Source: Melanocharis versteri | Lineage: Eukaryota; Chordata; Aves; Passeriformes; Melanocharitidae | Length of the DNA stretch: 64,000 bases | NCBI GenBank assembly: GCA_013397845.1 | Contig: VZTG01004601.1 | Location: forward strand, 17,340 to 81,339 | Reading direction: 5' to 3' | Shown here: positions 13,088 through 25,838 of the stretch, piece after piece | How positions within the stretch are numbered: the first letter of the stretch is position 1 | Layout of the letters: the number at the start of each line of letters is the position of its first letter | Made by a program: the position numbers and the translations under genes | Notes under the pieces: generated by a model | Told to the model about the DNA's origin: nothing | Databases searched by the model: none | Seen by the model: the letters and a program-made list of their open reading frames with translations, nothing else

Positions 13088-14510
13088 TCTTTTCTTGTGG
13101 TTGATTTAAAAAATCTATATGGTAAGAAGGATTGTCAAAAATAATATTCTCAGCCAAGAAAACAAAGAAGCATTCTTGCACATCCCATCCCAGGGTGTTG
13201 ATGGAATTAGTACAGTCTGACATTAGACCAAAGATGATCACAGGTGCACTGTTCCTCTGAAAAGCCAAGTCAAAAATTTGTTTGATAGCCCTGTGGCTCC
13301 CTTAGCAACTATGTCTCATGGAATGTTTTGCTGCAAATCCTCTATTTGAGGAGAGAGTAAGACAGTAGAATATTTCTTTACAAACACTTTCCCCAAAACT
13401 TTTGTTCATACTATTGTAGGGATAAAGAAAGCAAAGAAAATAATGATCTGCCCACTACTTGTGAATATAGCACAGACAAGAGGAACACAAGAATGTATTC
13501 AAGTTGGTGAGATCTTTAGAAAGTCACTAGTCCTGTTGTCCAGTGAGATAAATGAAACTTGGGTGGTTTTGATTAGGTTTTGCTCTAAAAGAAACTGGGA
13601 AGAATGCACTATAATGCACAATACCTAGTGGTGGGTTTCAAAACACTGAATATTTCAGAGAAGCATCTAGTACATACTCAAAACTTTTCTAATAAACAAA
13701 TATTAAGTAAATTCTGAGGCTGACGAAAATGTTAAATATCCTCATTTATTTCCATTTTTTCCAATCTTTTACCAGTAAAATATGGGCTTTTTAGCCATTT
13801 TCTCTGTAATGGAGCTGCTGTATAATGTAGCTAATAATGGATTTTGCTGTTTTAAGTGGTTCTGGAATTTTTTTGGTGGAGAGGTGAGCAGCCTGTATAA
13901 GAATGACACAATAATTTTTTTAAGGAGGAACATAGAATCAGACTATTATTCCAGTTCCAGATTCTGTTAAGAAGGTAAAAAGAGTAGCCAGACAGAAATT
14001 ACCTGTGGCTCTGAGGTGCATATGTAATTAATAGATACCAGTCCAGCAGTCTACTACATGAATGTTAGTTGTCATGTGGCCATTGCTGTTGCAGCAGTTT
14101 TCCAAAAGAGGTTAGTTAAAGTAAGCGCTTTGTGATGTAATTTGCCTTCTTTTTTCTTTTTTTAGGGAGATATCACATTGTAGTATATAGAAATTTAAAA
14201 TTAGCAGATACTGAAAAATGAGCAAGGTTTACTACAAAAAGGTGTAGTATCATCAGACTGTTCTATTCCCATCCTCATTTTGGTACTGTGAAAAGAAATA
14301 TCTTGCTGCTGCATTGATTTTCTGGAAATCAGGGGCATCATGTCTTCTTTCAGTACAGAGGCCTGACAAACACCAGAAGAATTAATTGTTTTTGAAATTT
14401 GTAAACTTAAAGTAAAAAAAAAATTATTCTGTTAGACTTTGTGTGCTTTGCACCAGGAAGTCAATGAGATGTTTACTTTTATTTGGTAGAAGACTAACAA
14501 AATCATTTCG
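13088..14510. other. AT-rich non-coding sequence
   Basis: No gene, LTR or CR1 piece was recognised between the nested LTRs and the next CR1 tip. Confidence 0.5.
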
Positions 14511-14549
14511 TAGAATCATAGAATATGGTGAGTTGGAAGGGACCCACAC
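14511..14549 (-). mobile_element. CR1 LINE, 3' tip (reverse)
   Basis: The sequence TAGAATCATAGAATATGGTG followed by AGTTGGAAGGGACCC is the reverse complement of the standard CR1 3' end. It is only about 40 bp long. Confidence 0.8.
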
Positions 14550-15082
14550 TTTATTAAGTGGGGTAAACCAGAAAAATTTGCTATGTATGCATATTTCCTT
14601 TCATGTGCAAAGATGATCAAAGACATTTTCTGAAAATGTTGCTTTTAAAAAATGCTGTCTTGCAGTAAGCAAATCAATATCTTTTCTTTGGGAAGGTGAA
14701 TTGCTAGCTTAGACAAAAAATAACAGCTCAGCTTTTCACTTTGCATCTTCTGTACTTGTGGAAATTTACTTCAAAATGAGCAGCAACTCATGCCTACACT
14801 CCACACTTGTTGCCTGCAAAACAGTGGCACTTGTTAGAAATACAATGTAGAATTCCACTGTTTTGCTCTTATTGGAGAAAATGTTAGGAAGTCCTTAATC
14901 AACATCCATAAATAAAGATGAGACTTTTATATTGGGCTTTTTTCCTTGCCAGATATGTATTTTATCAAGTAAGGACTAGCATGTGTCATCAGAATGCAAC
15001 ACAGCACTGCATGGGATGATTTGTATTTAGGTCCCTAATTTTAATCCTGTCTCATATAACACTCATATAAATACTCATTGTA

Positions 15083-15240
15083 GTTCAGAAGCCTGTTTGT
15101 TTGTTTGTTTGTTTGTTTGTTTGTTTGGTGTTTTGGGGTTTTTGTTTTGTTGGTTTTTTTGGTGTTGGGGGGTTTTGTTGTTGTTGTTGTTTGTTTTTTT
15201 GTTTGGGGTTTTGTTGGTGCTGGTGTTGGTGTTGTGTTGT
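15083..15240. repeat. GTTT/GTT simple-repeat tract
   Basis: A run of about eight GTTT units followed by T/G-rich sequence with GTT repeats. The two overlapping open frames here (rich in F, V, L, C) are products of this low-complexity composition. Confidence 0.9.
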
Positions 15241-15474
15241 TCGTTTCTCATCAAAGCTCTAATACTAAGAAAATTTTTTTTTCTTTTAGAAGTTTATAGA
15301 GCAGTTTCTGAGTCAAGAGCCTGTCCATAGGAACATCTTTGTCAGGCAGGACACATGTCACCTGTGTTCTCAGCCTGTGTATTACAGGAGTTGATGAATG
15401 ACACTGGAAGCATGACTGTAGGCCCTGGGTGAGGTCTCCAAGAAGTCTATATACAGTTATTCATTGAGAATGGG

Positions 15475-15996
15475 TGTACTGGATCCGGTTGGGATGTAGA
15501 CAATTTTCTTCATACCAGCCTGCAGCATGATATGTTTTGGACCTGTCCCCAAAACAATGTTGGTAATACACCAATGTTTTAGCTACTGCTGAACAGCACT
15601 TGGACAACATCTCTGTTTCTCACTGGCCCCACCAGTGAGTAGGCTGGGTGTGAGCAAGAGCCTGGGAGATTACGCAACCGGGATAGCTGACCCAAGCTGA
15701 CCAAAGAGATATTCTATATATCAGGCCTTGCTCAGCAATGAAACCAGAGTGGAAGTTTTTGCGAAGTAACTATTGCCTGGGGACTAATTGGGCATCAGTG
15801 TGCTGGTGGTGAATGATTGCTTTTGCATCACTTGAGGGTTTGGGGATTTTTTTCCCTTTTATTTTTTAAGCAGTCTCTTGATTCACACGTTCTCTAACAT
15901 TTGCCCTTCCTGTTCTCTCCCCCATCATGCTGAGACAGATTGAGTGAGTGATTTAGTGAGTGGATGAGTGGGGACTTATTCGCCACCCTAGTTCAC
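15475..15996 (+). mobile_element. ERVL-like LTR, diverged
   Basis: Matches the widespread bird LTR whose landmarks are GGGATG-AGTTAATTTTCTTCAT, GACAGCTGACC, CTGACCAAAGAGATATTC and CTGTTCTCTCCCCCATC, followed by a GAGTGAGTGA-rich 3' part. It shares this order with the copies at 45565 and 61524. The ends are diverged and no target duplication was found, so the borders are approximate. Confidence 0.72.
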
Positions 15997-16683
15997 ACTC
16001 TAGCTAGTGCTCTCTTAGCACTAGGATTGCACCTCTCTTTCTGTGAAGTGGCTCCGTTTCAAACAAAAAGTTGCAGAGTGATCCACTCATTTTGCACCCT
16101 AGAGGACTCCTCTGCAACTGGAAATGGATTGAGCTTGCTTCATGTTCAAGTGAACTTAGAAATCAAATTCTTACATGTGGCATGATGGCTTTGTTACTAT
16201 AAAACAATTTTGTTTGTTTTTCATACATGCTTTGACCTGAACTCTGCATTATCTGGATGTATTAGATAACTTTAGATAAACAAGATAGGCAGGAATTTAG
16301 ATGGAATTTTGTTTCTTAGCAGTGAATTGAAACAGCTGTGAGTCTGTAATGGGCATGTGCCAAGATGACCAAGGTCCAACACTTTTATTTTAAATCTGAG
16401 AAATGCCTTGATGTAGGCAATTGAAACAGTTCTCAGGGCCTGACATCTCTTTTTAACCTCCAGAAGTGGGCAATGAGAAGTCACCAGTCACAACCTAACA
16501 CTGTTTAATCCATCTGAATAATGATTAAATGTCTCCGATTTAATTTTATTTGGCACTTTTTAAAATGTTTATTCATTTGATAACTTCCAAAATAACTCTT
16601 GGTATCTCAATCACATGTGAAACAATTATCCAGATGTCTTACAAAATCAGGATCCTGCAACTGTTTCTCAGGCTATGGGTGGC

Positions 16684-16704
16684 GCTAGCTGCTAGGTAGC
16701 TAGC
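16684..16704. repeat. Short perfect inverted repeat
   Basis: GCTAGCT at 16684-16690 and AGCTAGC at 16698-16704 are exact reverse complements around a 7-base loop. No associated element or gene was recognised. Confidence 0.7.
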
Positions 16705-17032
16705 CCTTGGTGCTCTTACCACAGGAGGTGTTTTCCTTTTGAATAAACAGCTAATGTCAAGCAATTTGTGCTGAGTTAGGTACATCTCTACGTAAGTCAG
16801 CTTACTGTGCTGACTGACCTCTGGTCCTTCTTATAACAGGAAGTCTTAAACTTTCTAGTCTTCCTAAATTCTTTGGGGTTTTAGGAGGTTAATTTCTAAA
16901 CAATTTTATGTTGTGTTGATCTAAGGGCTTTTTTGCCCTGGGAGACTAGTTTATGTAATTGACTTATGACTCTACATATGGATAAGCATAAGAGGTGATG
17001 GACTTTTCCCAGCATCTTATTGTTTATGTAAC

Positions 17033-18467
17033 TGTGAGGAGTCAATTTAATCTTTTAATCAATTTAATCAAACACTGATTGTCAGAGACATGTAGGGGAG
17101 ACCTTGCACATGTGCCACTTGCAGGAGGCAGCTAGGAGAAGACGGGAGAAAGCCTTGTCTCTGGGGAGACTTTGCCTGGCAACAATTTCGTGTCTCGCAT
17201 GGGACAGGCAGTCAGCAGAGAAACACCAAAGACACTGTACCCCAGAGGCACTCTCCTATCAGATGGCAAAAGGTCTCCACCCATGGACTGCAGCAGAACG
17301 TTGGACTGGGCCAAAGGTCTCCTGTCAGCAGGCAGACTTTGGGAGGAGCCAGGGGGTATAAGAGCAGCTGCATCACAAGCTCTGAGATCTTTTTGGCTTT
17401 GGCTTTTTGAGTCTTGTCTTTTTGGGGCTTTCCTGAACTGGGGCTTTTGAGTGTGGGTTTTTGGGTCTCATCTTTTGTTCTTATCTGCTTTTTGCCCAGG
17501 CTTTAGCCTGCCTTTGTCTTTTTTGCCCTCAGTAGCCCTTGCTTGCTTTCACTCACTCGTCCTCTCTCTCACTGGGCACTTGGCTGGACACCAGCTGCCC
17601 GTCACCTGTCTTGCCTCCCTGTGTTCCTGTCCAACCCTCTCCCTACTTCATCCCTATGTTCCTGCCTGATCCACCTGCCTCTAACCCTGCTTCACCAATC
17701 CAGCCTGTCNGAGCAGCTGCATCACAAGCTCTGAGATCTTTTTGGCTTTGGCTTTTTGAGTCTTGTCTTTTTGGGGCTTTCCTGAACTGGGGCTTTTGAG
17801 TGTGGGTTTTTGGGTCTCATCTTTTGTTCTTATCTGCTTTTTGCCCAGGCTTTAGCCTGCCTTTGTCTTTTTTGCCCTCAGTAGCCCTTGCTTGCTTTCA
17901 CTCACTCGTCCTCTCTCTCACTGGGCACTTGGCTGGACACCAGCTGCCCGTCACCTGTCTTGCCTCCCTGTGTTCCTGTCCAACCCTCTCCCTACTTCAT
18001 CCCTATGTTCCTGCCTGATCCACCTGCCTCTAACCCTGCTTCACCAATCCAGCCTGTCACTGTGATCTCCACCATGACCCTGTCTAGGATTCTGGACCTC
18101 CATCCGAGCACCCACTCACTCACCTCGTGTCCAGCTGCCCGTCGCAGCAGGAGCTGTGCCTGTGGAGCCTCTCCGAGAGCTGTGCGGGCTCCCCAGCAGG
18201 CAGCGTGCACACACTCCCTGCCACTTGGACGTCAACAGCACTCCCCGACCTTCTGGTGGTAGCATCCGCTTGTTCTCTTTGTCTCCCGTCTCTCTCTCTC
18301 TATCGCTCTCCCATCCTTTTCTGTCTTTTCCAGTCCTCTTTAGTAGGGCAACTTTTTTCGTTATCAATGAACGGTTCTCAGATATAATGTTGTCTGTTTT
18401 GACTTAATTTTGCCCTAGACCATACATTCTGAAAGAACTCCTCGCAGTTCCCACAGGGAATGTGACA
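17033..18467 (+). mobile_element. Solo ERV LTR with GTAAC duplication (inflated by an assembly repeat)
   Basis: Starts TGTGAGGAGTCAATTT and ends GGGAATGTGACA, flanked by GTAAC at 17028-17032 and 18468-18472. The match to the minus-strand LTR at 47391-48142 is clear at both ends and in the U3 part (17100-17360). A TATAAG box lies at 17357-17362; the poly(A) signal is degraded (ATCAATGAA near 18363) where the sister copy has AATAAA. Without the artefactual duplication the LTR is about 1086 bp. There is no internal retroviral region, so it is a solo LTR. A CT-rich run lies near 18291-18312. Confidence 0.9.
17362..18058. repeat. Exact 348-bp tandem duplication around a single N (assembly artefact)
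   Basis: Bases 17362-17709 are repeated without any difference that I could see at 17711-18058, with one N at 17710 between them. An exact duplicate with one N at the join is the signature of two contig ends that overlap but were not merged. It sits in LTR U3/R sequence, which is repetitive and hard to assemble. Confidence 0.93.
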
Positions 18468-19090
18468 GTAACTTTGAAAGTTTGAGAGAAATGGTCTCAA
18501 TACTACCACAGAGGTTGAGCTAGTGGGATTTATAGGGCAGATTTCAGCCAATCTACCTCTCTTCTGATGTCTGTTACTAATTACACCTATATAATATCTA
18601 GTTATACACAAAACAAAACCCATCTGATAATTTAATTTCTAATCGTCCTTTCCACTGATCCTACATTTTTTTCTTTTCTTAGAAAAGTATTATTTTCTCA
18701 GTATGTGAATGTTTACATTCTCATGAAAAAATCAACTTGAAGTTTCTAGGATAGCTTTGATTATGTCTTATGTCTTAGTGGTAAGTAATTCCTTCCAGAT
18801 TTGATGGCACTTTTGAATGAATGTCACTTAAGAATGTATCATAGTATTCTTTCTTGTTCAGCTCACTAAAAAAAAAAAAAGAATACATCATTGTTCCTGT
18901 CAGTATTGCATGGCAGTCTTAATGATAGTTAAGATGCCCCTATGATGTGCCTTTTAAGTTAGTATGTATGACTTACATGTGAAACAATAAATCCAAAAAA
19001 TAACTCTGCTATCAGCATATCTTTATATGTTTATTCTTATGACTAAAAATATCTTGGTTTACATTAGAACCATTGCCAGCTGCTCAGTGG

Positions 19091-20150
19091 AGGTACCTGA
19101 GGTACTGTGCTCAGTTCTGAGCTCCTCAGTACAGGAGACATGGACATACAGAAAAGAGTCCAGCAAAGAAAGGGCTGTGGACACAATGAAGGGACTGGAG
19201 CATATCTCCACTAAGGAAAAGCTGAGAGAACTGGGACTGTTCAGCCTGGAGAAGAGAAGGCTCAGGAGGAAAATCGTTGCCGTGCCAACCCAACAACCCT
19301 TCAGGGTGCCTCGTTGCGACCGGGAGGGCAGAGCCCTTCCCACCACCGGTCCGGGGTGGCTGGCTCACTTCCAGAGCAGGAGGGCTGCTGAGTTCACACT
19401 CAGGGCTCAACTAGCCCACCGATGTTAAAGGTGCAGGAGAGGAAAGAGAGATGGAGGGGCTCTTCGAGGTAAAGCAGGGACGGTTTATTCCTCTGGGACA
19501 GAGGTTGCAGGAGCACGGGGTCCAGAACACAGGGCAAATGGGGGGCGAAGAACCCAAAACAATGGTTACAGAGGGTTAAATACTAAGTAAAGGGGTAGGG
19601 GATATATATGAATAAACCAACTGGGGCACAGCAGGCAGGTAGACTGACAACTCATAAACCAATAACAGCAACAGTGGGGGAAGAGGGGCAACAAGGAACC
19701 AGTGAGGGACTCAGCAGCAGGGAAGGTTCCAGGACATTGCCGTGTATGGGAGAAACCAATGCACGTAGGGGGATTAACATAATTAACATAACCAAAGCAA
19801 AGGCAACTGGGAGGCACTCAGTTTCTTGCCGTGAGTTGAAAGCTATGGAGGCATGGTGAGGCCCAGCCACTGAACATGTTTGGTGTTCTTGGCCTGAGGT
19901 CTCTCAGGCAAACTGTTCAGGGCTCGAACCACCGCCACAGAAAATTACTCATGTGCACAAATACCTGAAGGCAGGGTGCAAAGAGGAAGGAGCCATTTTC
20001 AGTAGTGACCAATGGCAGCACTACAGGCAATGGGGACAAACTGAAATGCAGGAGTTTCCATTTGAATATCATGAAGCTCCTTTTCATTGTAAGGATGACA
20101 GACCACTGGCACAGGTTGCTCAGGTGGGTTGGGTAGCTTGGTCTCACAGG
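19091..20150 (+). mobile_element. CR1 LINE fragment split by an LTR
   Basis: Left part 19091-19274 reads TACTGTGCTCAGTTCTGAGCTCC and later GTTCAGCCTGGAGAAGAGAAGGCTC, the CR1 C-terminal and 3' region. Right part 19940-20150 continues with CACAAATACCTGAAGG and GGTTGCTCAGGTGGG. The LTR 19275-19939 separates them. The usual ATTCTATGA tail is absent. The left-part frame is only a relic of CR1 ORF2. Confidence 0.8.
19275..19939 (-). mobile_element. Solo ERV LTR (TGTGGCGG-type), GAAAAT duplication
   Basis: In minus orientation it starts TGTGGCGGTGGTTCGAGCCC and ends GGCACGGCAACG (the final CA appears mutated to CG). A 6-bp duplication, GAAAAT, lies at 19269-19274 and 19940-19945 inside a CR1. Minus-strand signals are TATTTAA (19576-19582) and AATAAA (19484-19489). 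It is the same family as 11955-13081 and 63979. The 6-bp duplication suggests an ERVK-type element. Its insertion postdates the CR1. Confidence 0.9.
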
Positions 20151-23100
20151 AAGAAAAAATTGAACATAAGTGTCTAAAATTAGGTAAATTAAAATAATAA
20201 AGCAAGAGCTCTACCATACAGAATCACAAAGGTTTTAGAGTAATTCTGCTAAAACTGCAGAATTATGCAATCTATGTATTATTGTTTACTAAAGTGCAGA
20301 GTTTTGTAGCAGTCTGTTTATATTCCAAACCATCACAGCAAGTTTTGAACTGAGTTTTAAGTTCCTTTTAAGCAAGTAGCTTATCTGGAATTGTGAAATT
20401 AATTAAGTGCATGGATATTCCCATTTAAGGGAAACCACTTTACATAAGTTTTTTGGGTTTTAAAGCAGCATTTATTTAAATTACACTTTCTACACATAGA
20501 ATTTTGGAACATTTTATAATAATTTCTTTTTTTTTTTAGTGTTGTGTTGTTTTTGTTTTCCTCCTGGTGTAAGTTTTATTCTGAGTTTGTCAGTTTGGGC
20601 AAGGCTTTTTGTTTTGCTGTGATGTGTTTTCTTCAGCAACTGTTGTGCTGCATTTATAATGTTGTTATATAATTCAACATTTCTTGTAGGGAAGGAAATG
20701 CTTTAGTAGATAAAGAAATTTTGAAATTATTCAAACGTTTTTCATTGAGTCATAAATGTCTCATCAATTCCTTGTCATTTTCTGTCTTTACGAAGAATTT
20801 GGCAGAAGTTTAGGATATTTATGCTATTGATATTTCTACTCCTGATCTCTTTGTCTTCTGCTAGCTAGCTATAGCTTGTTGCTTTGGTTAAATTGCATTT
20901 GTTTATTTTCTTTGACCATTAGGCAGATCTGAAAGGTCTCTCTCTCTCTCTCCCCATCACTTTCCCACCCCATTTCGATATGCTTTCCTCCTACCTTTCC
21001 TTGTATTTCCACAAAATTGCTTTTGATTACAAAAAAGTGTGAGGGATTATCATAGTGGATGGAAAGGAAGGACAATGATATACACTTTATAGACTGGGAA
21101 AAGTCAGGATCTGCAATGCTTTGGACCTCTGTCCCTAAATCCTTTTTACCGCCATGCTTTCAAATTTCTTCTGAAATTATTTTTGGTCTTTCCTGGAATC
21201 CTTCCAAAGTGGCATAGCCAGACTGGACTTATCTTTGCTTTAGAAATCAGTCTGATAAAACATGATTTAACTGTCTTCAGGTATTCTGTTCCAGGGCAGG
21301 TGTCCTTGGCTGGTATGGAGAGAGACAAATCTATGGACTCAGAGGTTTCCCTGCAGAACTTGGCCCCTACAGAAGAGACTACTTCATGGTATGCTAGGCC
21401 TTCCTAAAGTCCAGTCCCTGCACAGATAAATATTGTACTAAATTTGAGGCTTCCATTGCTCAGATTTTTCACTCAGAAGTAAGGGATCTGAAGTTTTTCG
21501 ATCAGAGGAATTGGAAATGCTGTAGATGAGTCTACAAAAAGGGAGACCTCATAAGATATTTAGTGCAACTGACATAAATTTAACCTTTTAAAAAATCTAT
21601 CAGATGAGCAAAACAAACTTGTATAGTCTGAGTTGTCTAAGCTTTATTATTTTTAGTGCATGCCATATAGAGTTATGTTATACTTCACAAACTAAATGAC
21701 AGCATATAAATAATTCCTCATGATGGATTAGATTTGTGAGCCAAACCCAAACTTGTGATTCATCAGCATCCAGTTTCAAATAGAGATGTTGATAAAATGT
21801 TAGTTGACACCTGAAAAAATTTTAAAGCAAAATATATCATAGTCATAAAATAATGCATGTATGACTTTGATCCATTTTTGTGATGATTCCATCAAGTCTC
21901 ATCTTCTGCCTTTAACCACTTTTTTATTTAATAAATATTCCAGAGAGATGAGTATTAACCTTCTCTTCTCAGATGTAAAGCTTTCATTACATATCAAGCA
22001 ACTCACCTGAAAAAAAGTTCCAAAGAATGTGAATTTGTAAGGTCATGGTGGTTTATTTCTGTTCAACATTGATGTGGTTTTTCTCAGAAATTCACCAAAA
22101 TTGACATTTATAGATATGTTCTTTGATATAGAAAAAAATAACATTTTAGCTGTCATGAGGGTAGCAACACAAATGTTACAATTTTTTACTCTAATGATAT
22201 CCTACAGTAGATAAAGTTTTTAATTTAGAAATTTAAAAAACCTAGACTAGAGCAATGCAGAGGGGAGGGACTGAATAGAAGGAGCCTCTAGAGATGTGTT
22301 ATTGAGATGAGCAATAAACCTGGAGATGCACATATAGTAAAGTTATGAAGATATATGGGAAAAAATAACAAATGTTAAACATTTTCTTCTCTTTCAAAAG
22401 AGATGAAGAAAAACTATCTGCATTGATCAAGCAAGTACATTGATAATAACCTGCTGAAGATTCCAAACTTTGGGATAAACCCTGCAGCCTCACTGATACT
22501 CTTCAAAGTCTGTCTCTTCCAGAGAACCTTTAGCATTAATGTTCTACTCTAGCTTTGTTTTTCTCTGCAATAGCTATCAAGGGGAAGGTGAAGGTGGGAA
22601 ATACTGCCGTGAACAAATGTAAAATGAAAGTCACACAAAATTGTTTTATATATTCAGGTCCAATAACACTGCTGTCTTTCTTTCCTCTTTCAAAAGGACA
22701 AATTCAAAAGATTAGTCCTTGTGGTGATTCAAACTGTAGAGGGGGAAGTTCTTATACCATGTAATCATCTAAAGTAACAAATTATTTCATACCAGCTAAT
22801 AGTCCAATTTTTCCTCAAGTATCTTGTTAAAACCTGCTTATTCTTTGAAAGCATGGTGGACAAAACCCATTTTAACAAATAAGGAAGAATCAGTCTTAAT
22901 CAATATGCGAGAACAGTTAAAGTAGAGGCATTAACCCTCTAAAAAAATATGGAACAACATAGTTGCTTTAATCCCTAGATGACAGAAAATGCTCTGATTA
23001 ACAGCACTGATGAAATATTAAAACAGGTGAAGATCCCAGTCCTTAATCTAAGAAATTGTTTCATGTTGGCTTCTGAATTAAACATTATTTTCTTTATCAA

Positions 23101-23730
23101 CATTTCTATGGACATTTCCCTCCAGCAAAATATCACTTCCAAGGCAGTTCTTAGCCCCACAAATTACATCACAAACATACATTAAAATGGTTCATTGTTT
23201 CTATGCATATATATATACATATCTATCTACACTAAAATAAAGCATTTTGTTTTCATGATCCCAAGAGATGCTGCATTGTTTCTTTTCCTCTGTATATAGT
23301 AGCTGAAATTTTAACTGTTGCTACCTAGTGGTTAATATAGTGGTTAATATAACCTCTCCAGATCTTTCCCTCATCTTTCTCAGGACATACTGTTATTTTC
23401 CACTGCTCAAGATTTTTTTCTGAGCATGGCATTGGTATATCTTATCTCATATTGAGTAGAGAAGAATTTTCCTCTTTTTTAAAACAAAAAGATACCAAAC
23501 GTCTCAAATCCATTTTCAAAATCACTGTTGTATTCAACATTTAGTCTGCACTGCTAGAAGGCTCTGTAAATTGTAAAATCATTGAAATAATTGTTTATTC
23601 TTTATAGGTATTAAACACAATTCAGTACATTACCTATATCATCTAGACCCAAAAGGCAGTAATATATCATTTAGCCTGACATTTTCAGCGACATCCACCA
23701 TGAGATTTCAAATGTATCTCAGTCTGTTAA
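20151..23730. other. AT-rich non-coding sequence
   Basis: No gene or element was recognised. A CT microsatellite lies at about 20937-20953 and an AT run near 23205-23218. AGTGGTTAATAT is repeated directly near 23329-23350. Confidence 0.5.
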
Positions 23731-23735
23731 CTAAT

Positions 23736-25295
23736 TGTCTAGGTTTTGGTGCTAGCTGAACACTAGTGTACCCACTAAAATCATCTATCCAATTTCTGCT
23801 GTGAGATATGGATTAGAAGGAAGCAAAGCAGGCCCAAAACTTTAAAAAGCATAAAGTTAACTTTATTAACAGAACTAAAAGGAAAATAATAAGAATCAGA
23901 ATAAACCTTCAAAATACTTTTCCTCCCCCCACTTTCCATCTTTCCTTTCCCACTGACAACATAAAGAGACCAAACTTAGACTTTTCAGTCAGTGCATCAC
24001 TTCTAAAATAGTCTTTTTCTAGTTCACTCAGAGAAAGAAAAGTTTCTCTTGCCATGCCATAGAGACTTCTCCACAAGAAACAGTTCTCTTGTAGATTTAA
24101 TATCACAGCAAAGCAGCGCCCGGGTGGAAATCTGCTTGTACCGTGAAGGTCCCTCCCACATTTGGTAGTCTTCCCATAACTACCTCTGTGGGCCACTGAC
24201 CCATGGGGTACACTTTTAAGGATGAGTTGTTCAGGAGCAAAGGTTCTCTTCATTATCTCTGAGATCATCTTCATTTCTGAGGACAGAGGTCCCCCCCCTT
24301 TTTTTTCTAAGGGCAGGGGTCTTCTTCACCTTATCTCTCTCTCTGTTCAAGCTTCTCATTGGATCACAGTCACTTCAACATCTGCTGGCTTTAGCACAAG
24401 TGCCTTTGCTCGTGTCTGCAGTTTGAACGCTTCATCCCCCCATGTCTTTCATGAGTTACAGGGATAACAGTCCGATTGTTCATGTCTTCATCATGGCTTA
24501 CAAAAGAATTTCAGTCCCGAGACATAGGACATCTTCTCATTCTCCCCCTTCTGGACTTCAGCTCTGCCCTCCTCACTGACCTTGGAGTCTCCATGTTGTT
24601 CTCCTCAAGTGTCTTCACCCTTCTCCCCGCTCTTATTCGCTGGAGGATTAGTATCTGTAGGTTTTATCTGAGCACGGAAAGAGTTAACATCTCTCTGGGC
24701 TCCGGCAGATGGTCAGGTGATCCGGTGCCGGGCGGCGGCGGGACAATCGAAGTGCAGGATTTCAGGCCGCGCTGGGGGGGCTGTGCCAAGATCTCAGGAG
24801 TCGGGCCAGAATGGTGGCGGCCACTATGGCTGCATGGGTGCTCCTCCGGCCCCTGCCGCGTTCAACTCCAGTCGCAGGGCTGCTTTCCGCACAGGCTGCA
24901 GACTTGCCCCCGATCTCAGCCGCATGATCTCCTGCGGCGCCGGTAGGACGGCTCAGCGGCTTGTGGCCCGAGTGGGGCCCATCTCAGCTCCGCCCAAAGC
25001 CGAGCGGAGCCGGCCCGGCCTCGCCGGGGTCCTGTGGAGCTGGCGGGCTCAATAGCAACAAGATTTTAAAAGTCCACGCCGCACTGGGGGCCGGCTGGGC
25101 CGGGCCGGGCCATCCCAGCTGAGCCGGGCTGCCCTGGCCGGGCCGGGCCCGGCCCTGCCGGACCGCGCGGGCTCCCCAGTTACCTGCTTGAAAGCTGGAA
25201 CTAAAAGGGAGCTTTTTCGTGCCTTGCTTTGTTTTAAATATGGGATCTGGAGGCGTGTCCAACCCTCACCATTGGTTCATGCTCAACCCAGGACA
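23736..25295 (-). mobile_element. Long solo ERV LTR with CTAAT duplication
   Basis: The plus-strand ends are TGTCTAGG and CCCAGGACA, flanked by CTAAT at 23731-23735 and 25296-25300. This gives an LTR of 1560 bp, unusually long. On the minus strand it begins TGTCCTGGGTTGAGCATG and has AATAAA at 23862-23867 near its 3' end, which fixes the orientation. The half nearest its 5' end is extremely GC-rich. The 156-residue and other open frames inside it are chance frames in GC-rich sequence. Confidence 0.88.
24716..25190. promoter_or_regulatory. CpG-dense GC-rich core of the LTR
   Basis: In a strongly AT-rich neighbourhood this stretch is GC-rich with many CpG sites, including repeated GGGCCGGGCC blocks at about 25095-25155. 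It lies in the upstream (U3) part of a minus-strand LTR, where a promoter is expected. Promoter activity is inferred, not seen. Confidence 0.5.
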
Positions 25296-25838
25296 CTAAT
25301 GTAATAAAGGCAATGTCGTGCATGAAAATTTTGAGATTATAAATCTTTGTCTTTGATAAATGATGGCATTGTGGACCATCTTTTAATGTTGCTTAGTTCT
25401 CTAGTACTGAAAGGTCAAATCAAAATCAATGTGAGGATACTGGATACAAGGGACACAATATAGCTGAAAATTTTCACAACTGAAAAATATACAGAATATC
25501 CAAATCTTGCATATCTACACATTCTATCCATTTCAAATTCTAATGGCTTATAAACACATGCTTATCCAGGGATTTTTTGCAGCTTTTTAAATTGTGGAAA
25601 ATAGTATGGAGATCCAGAGTTCTAAATTCTAAAGCATATGTATCAGTATAGCCATTTAACTTGTCATTCTAGTTAAAGAATTTGAAAAGCACTTTGTACT
25701 AAAAAAAATAGGAAACCTTGGGGAAGAGAAAACAAGCCTTGAGAAACTTGTGAGAAGTGCTTCTTGGTGTGGAGATAAATAGAGTAGCAGGTATTGATTT
25801 ACTAAAATATGGATAAAGATCTGATATCGATATCCAAC

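Noticed and set aside
15097..15330. Hydrophobic frame rich in F, V, L and C
   Set aside because: It is encoded by a GTTT/GTT simple repeat.
17451..18407. Repeated 72-124-residue frames
   Set aside because: They are LTR sequence duplicated by the assembly fault at 17710.
24476..25055. 156- and 112-residue frames
   Set aside because: They lie in the GC-rich core of a solo LTR, overlap each other in two frames, and run antisense to the LTR.
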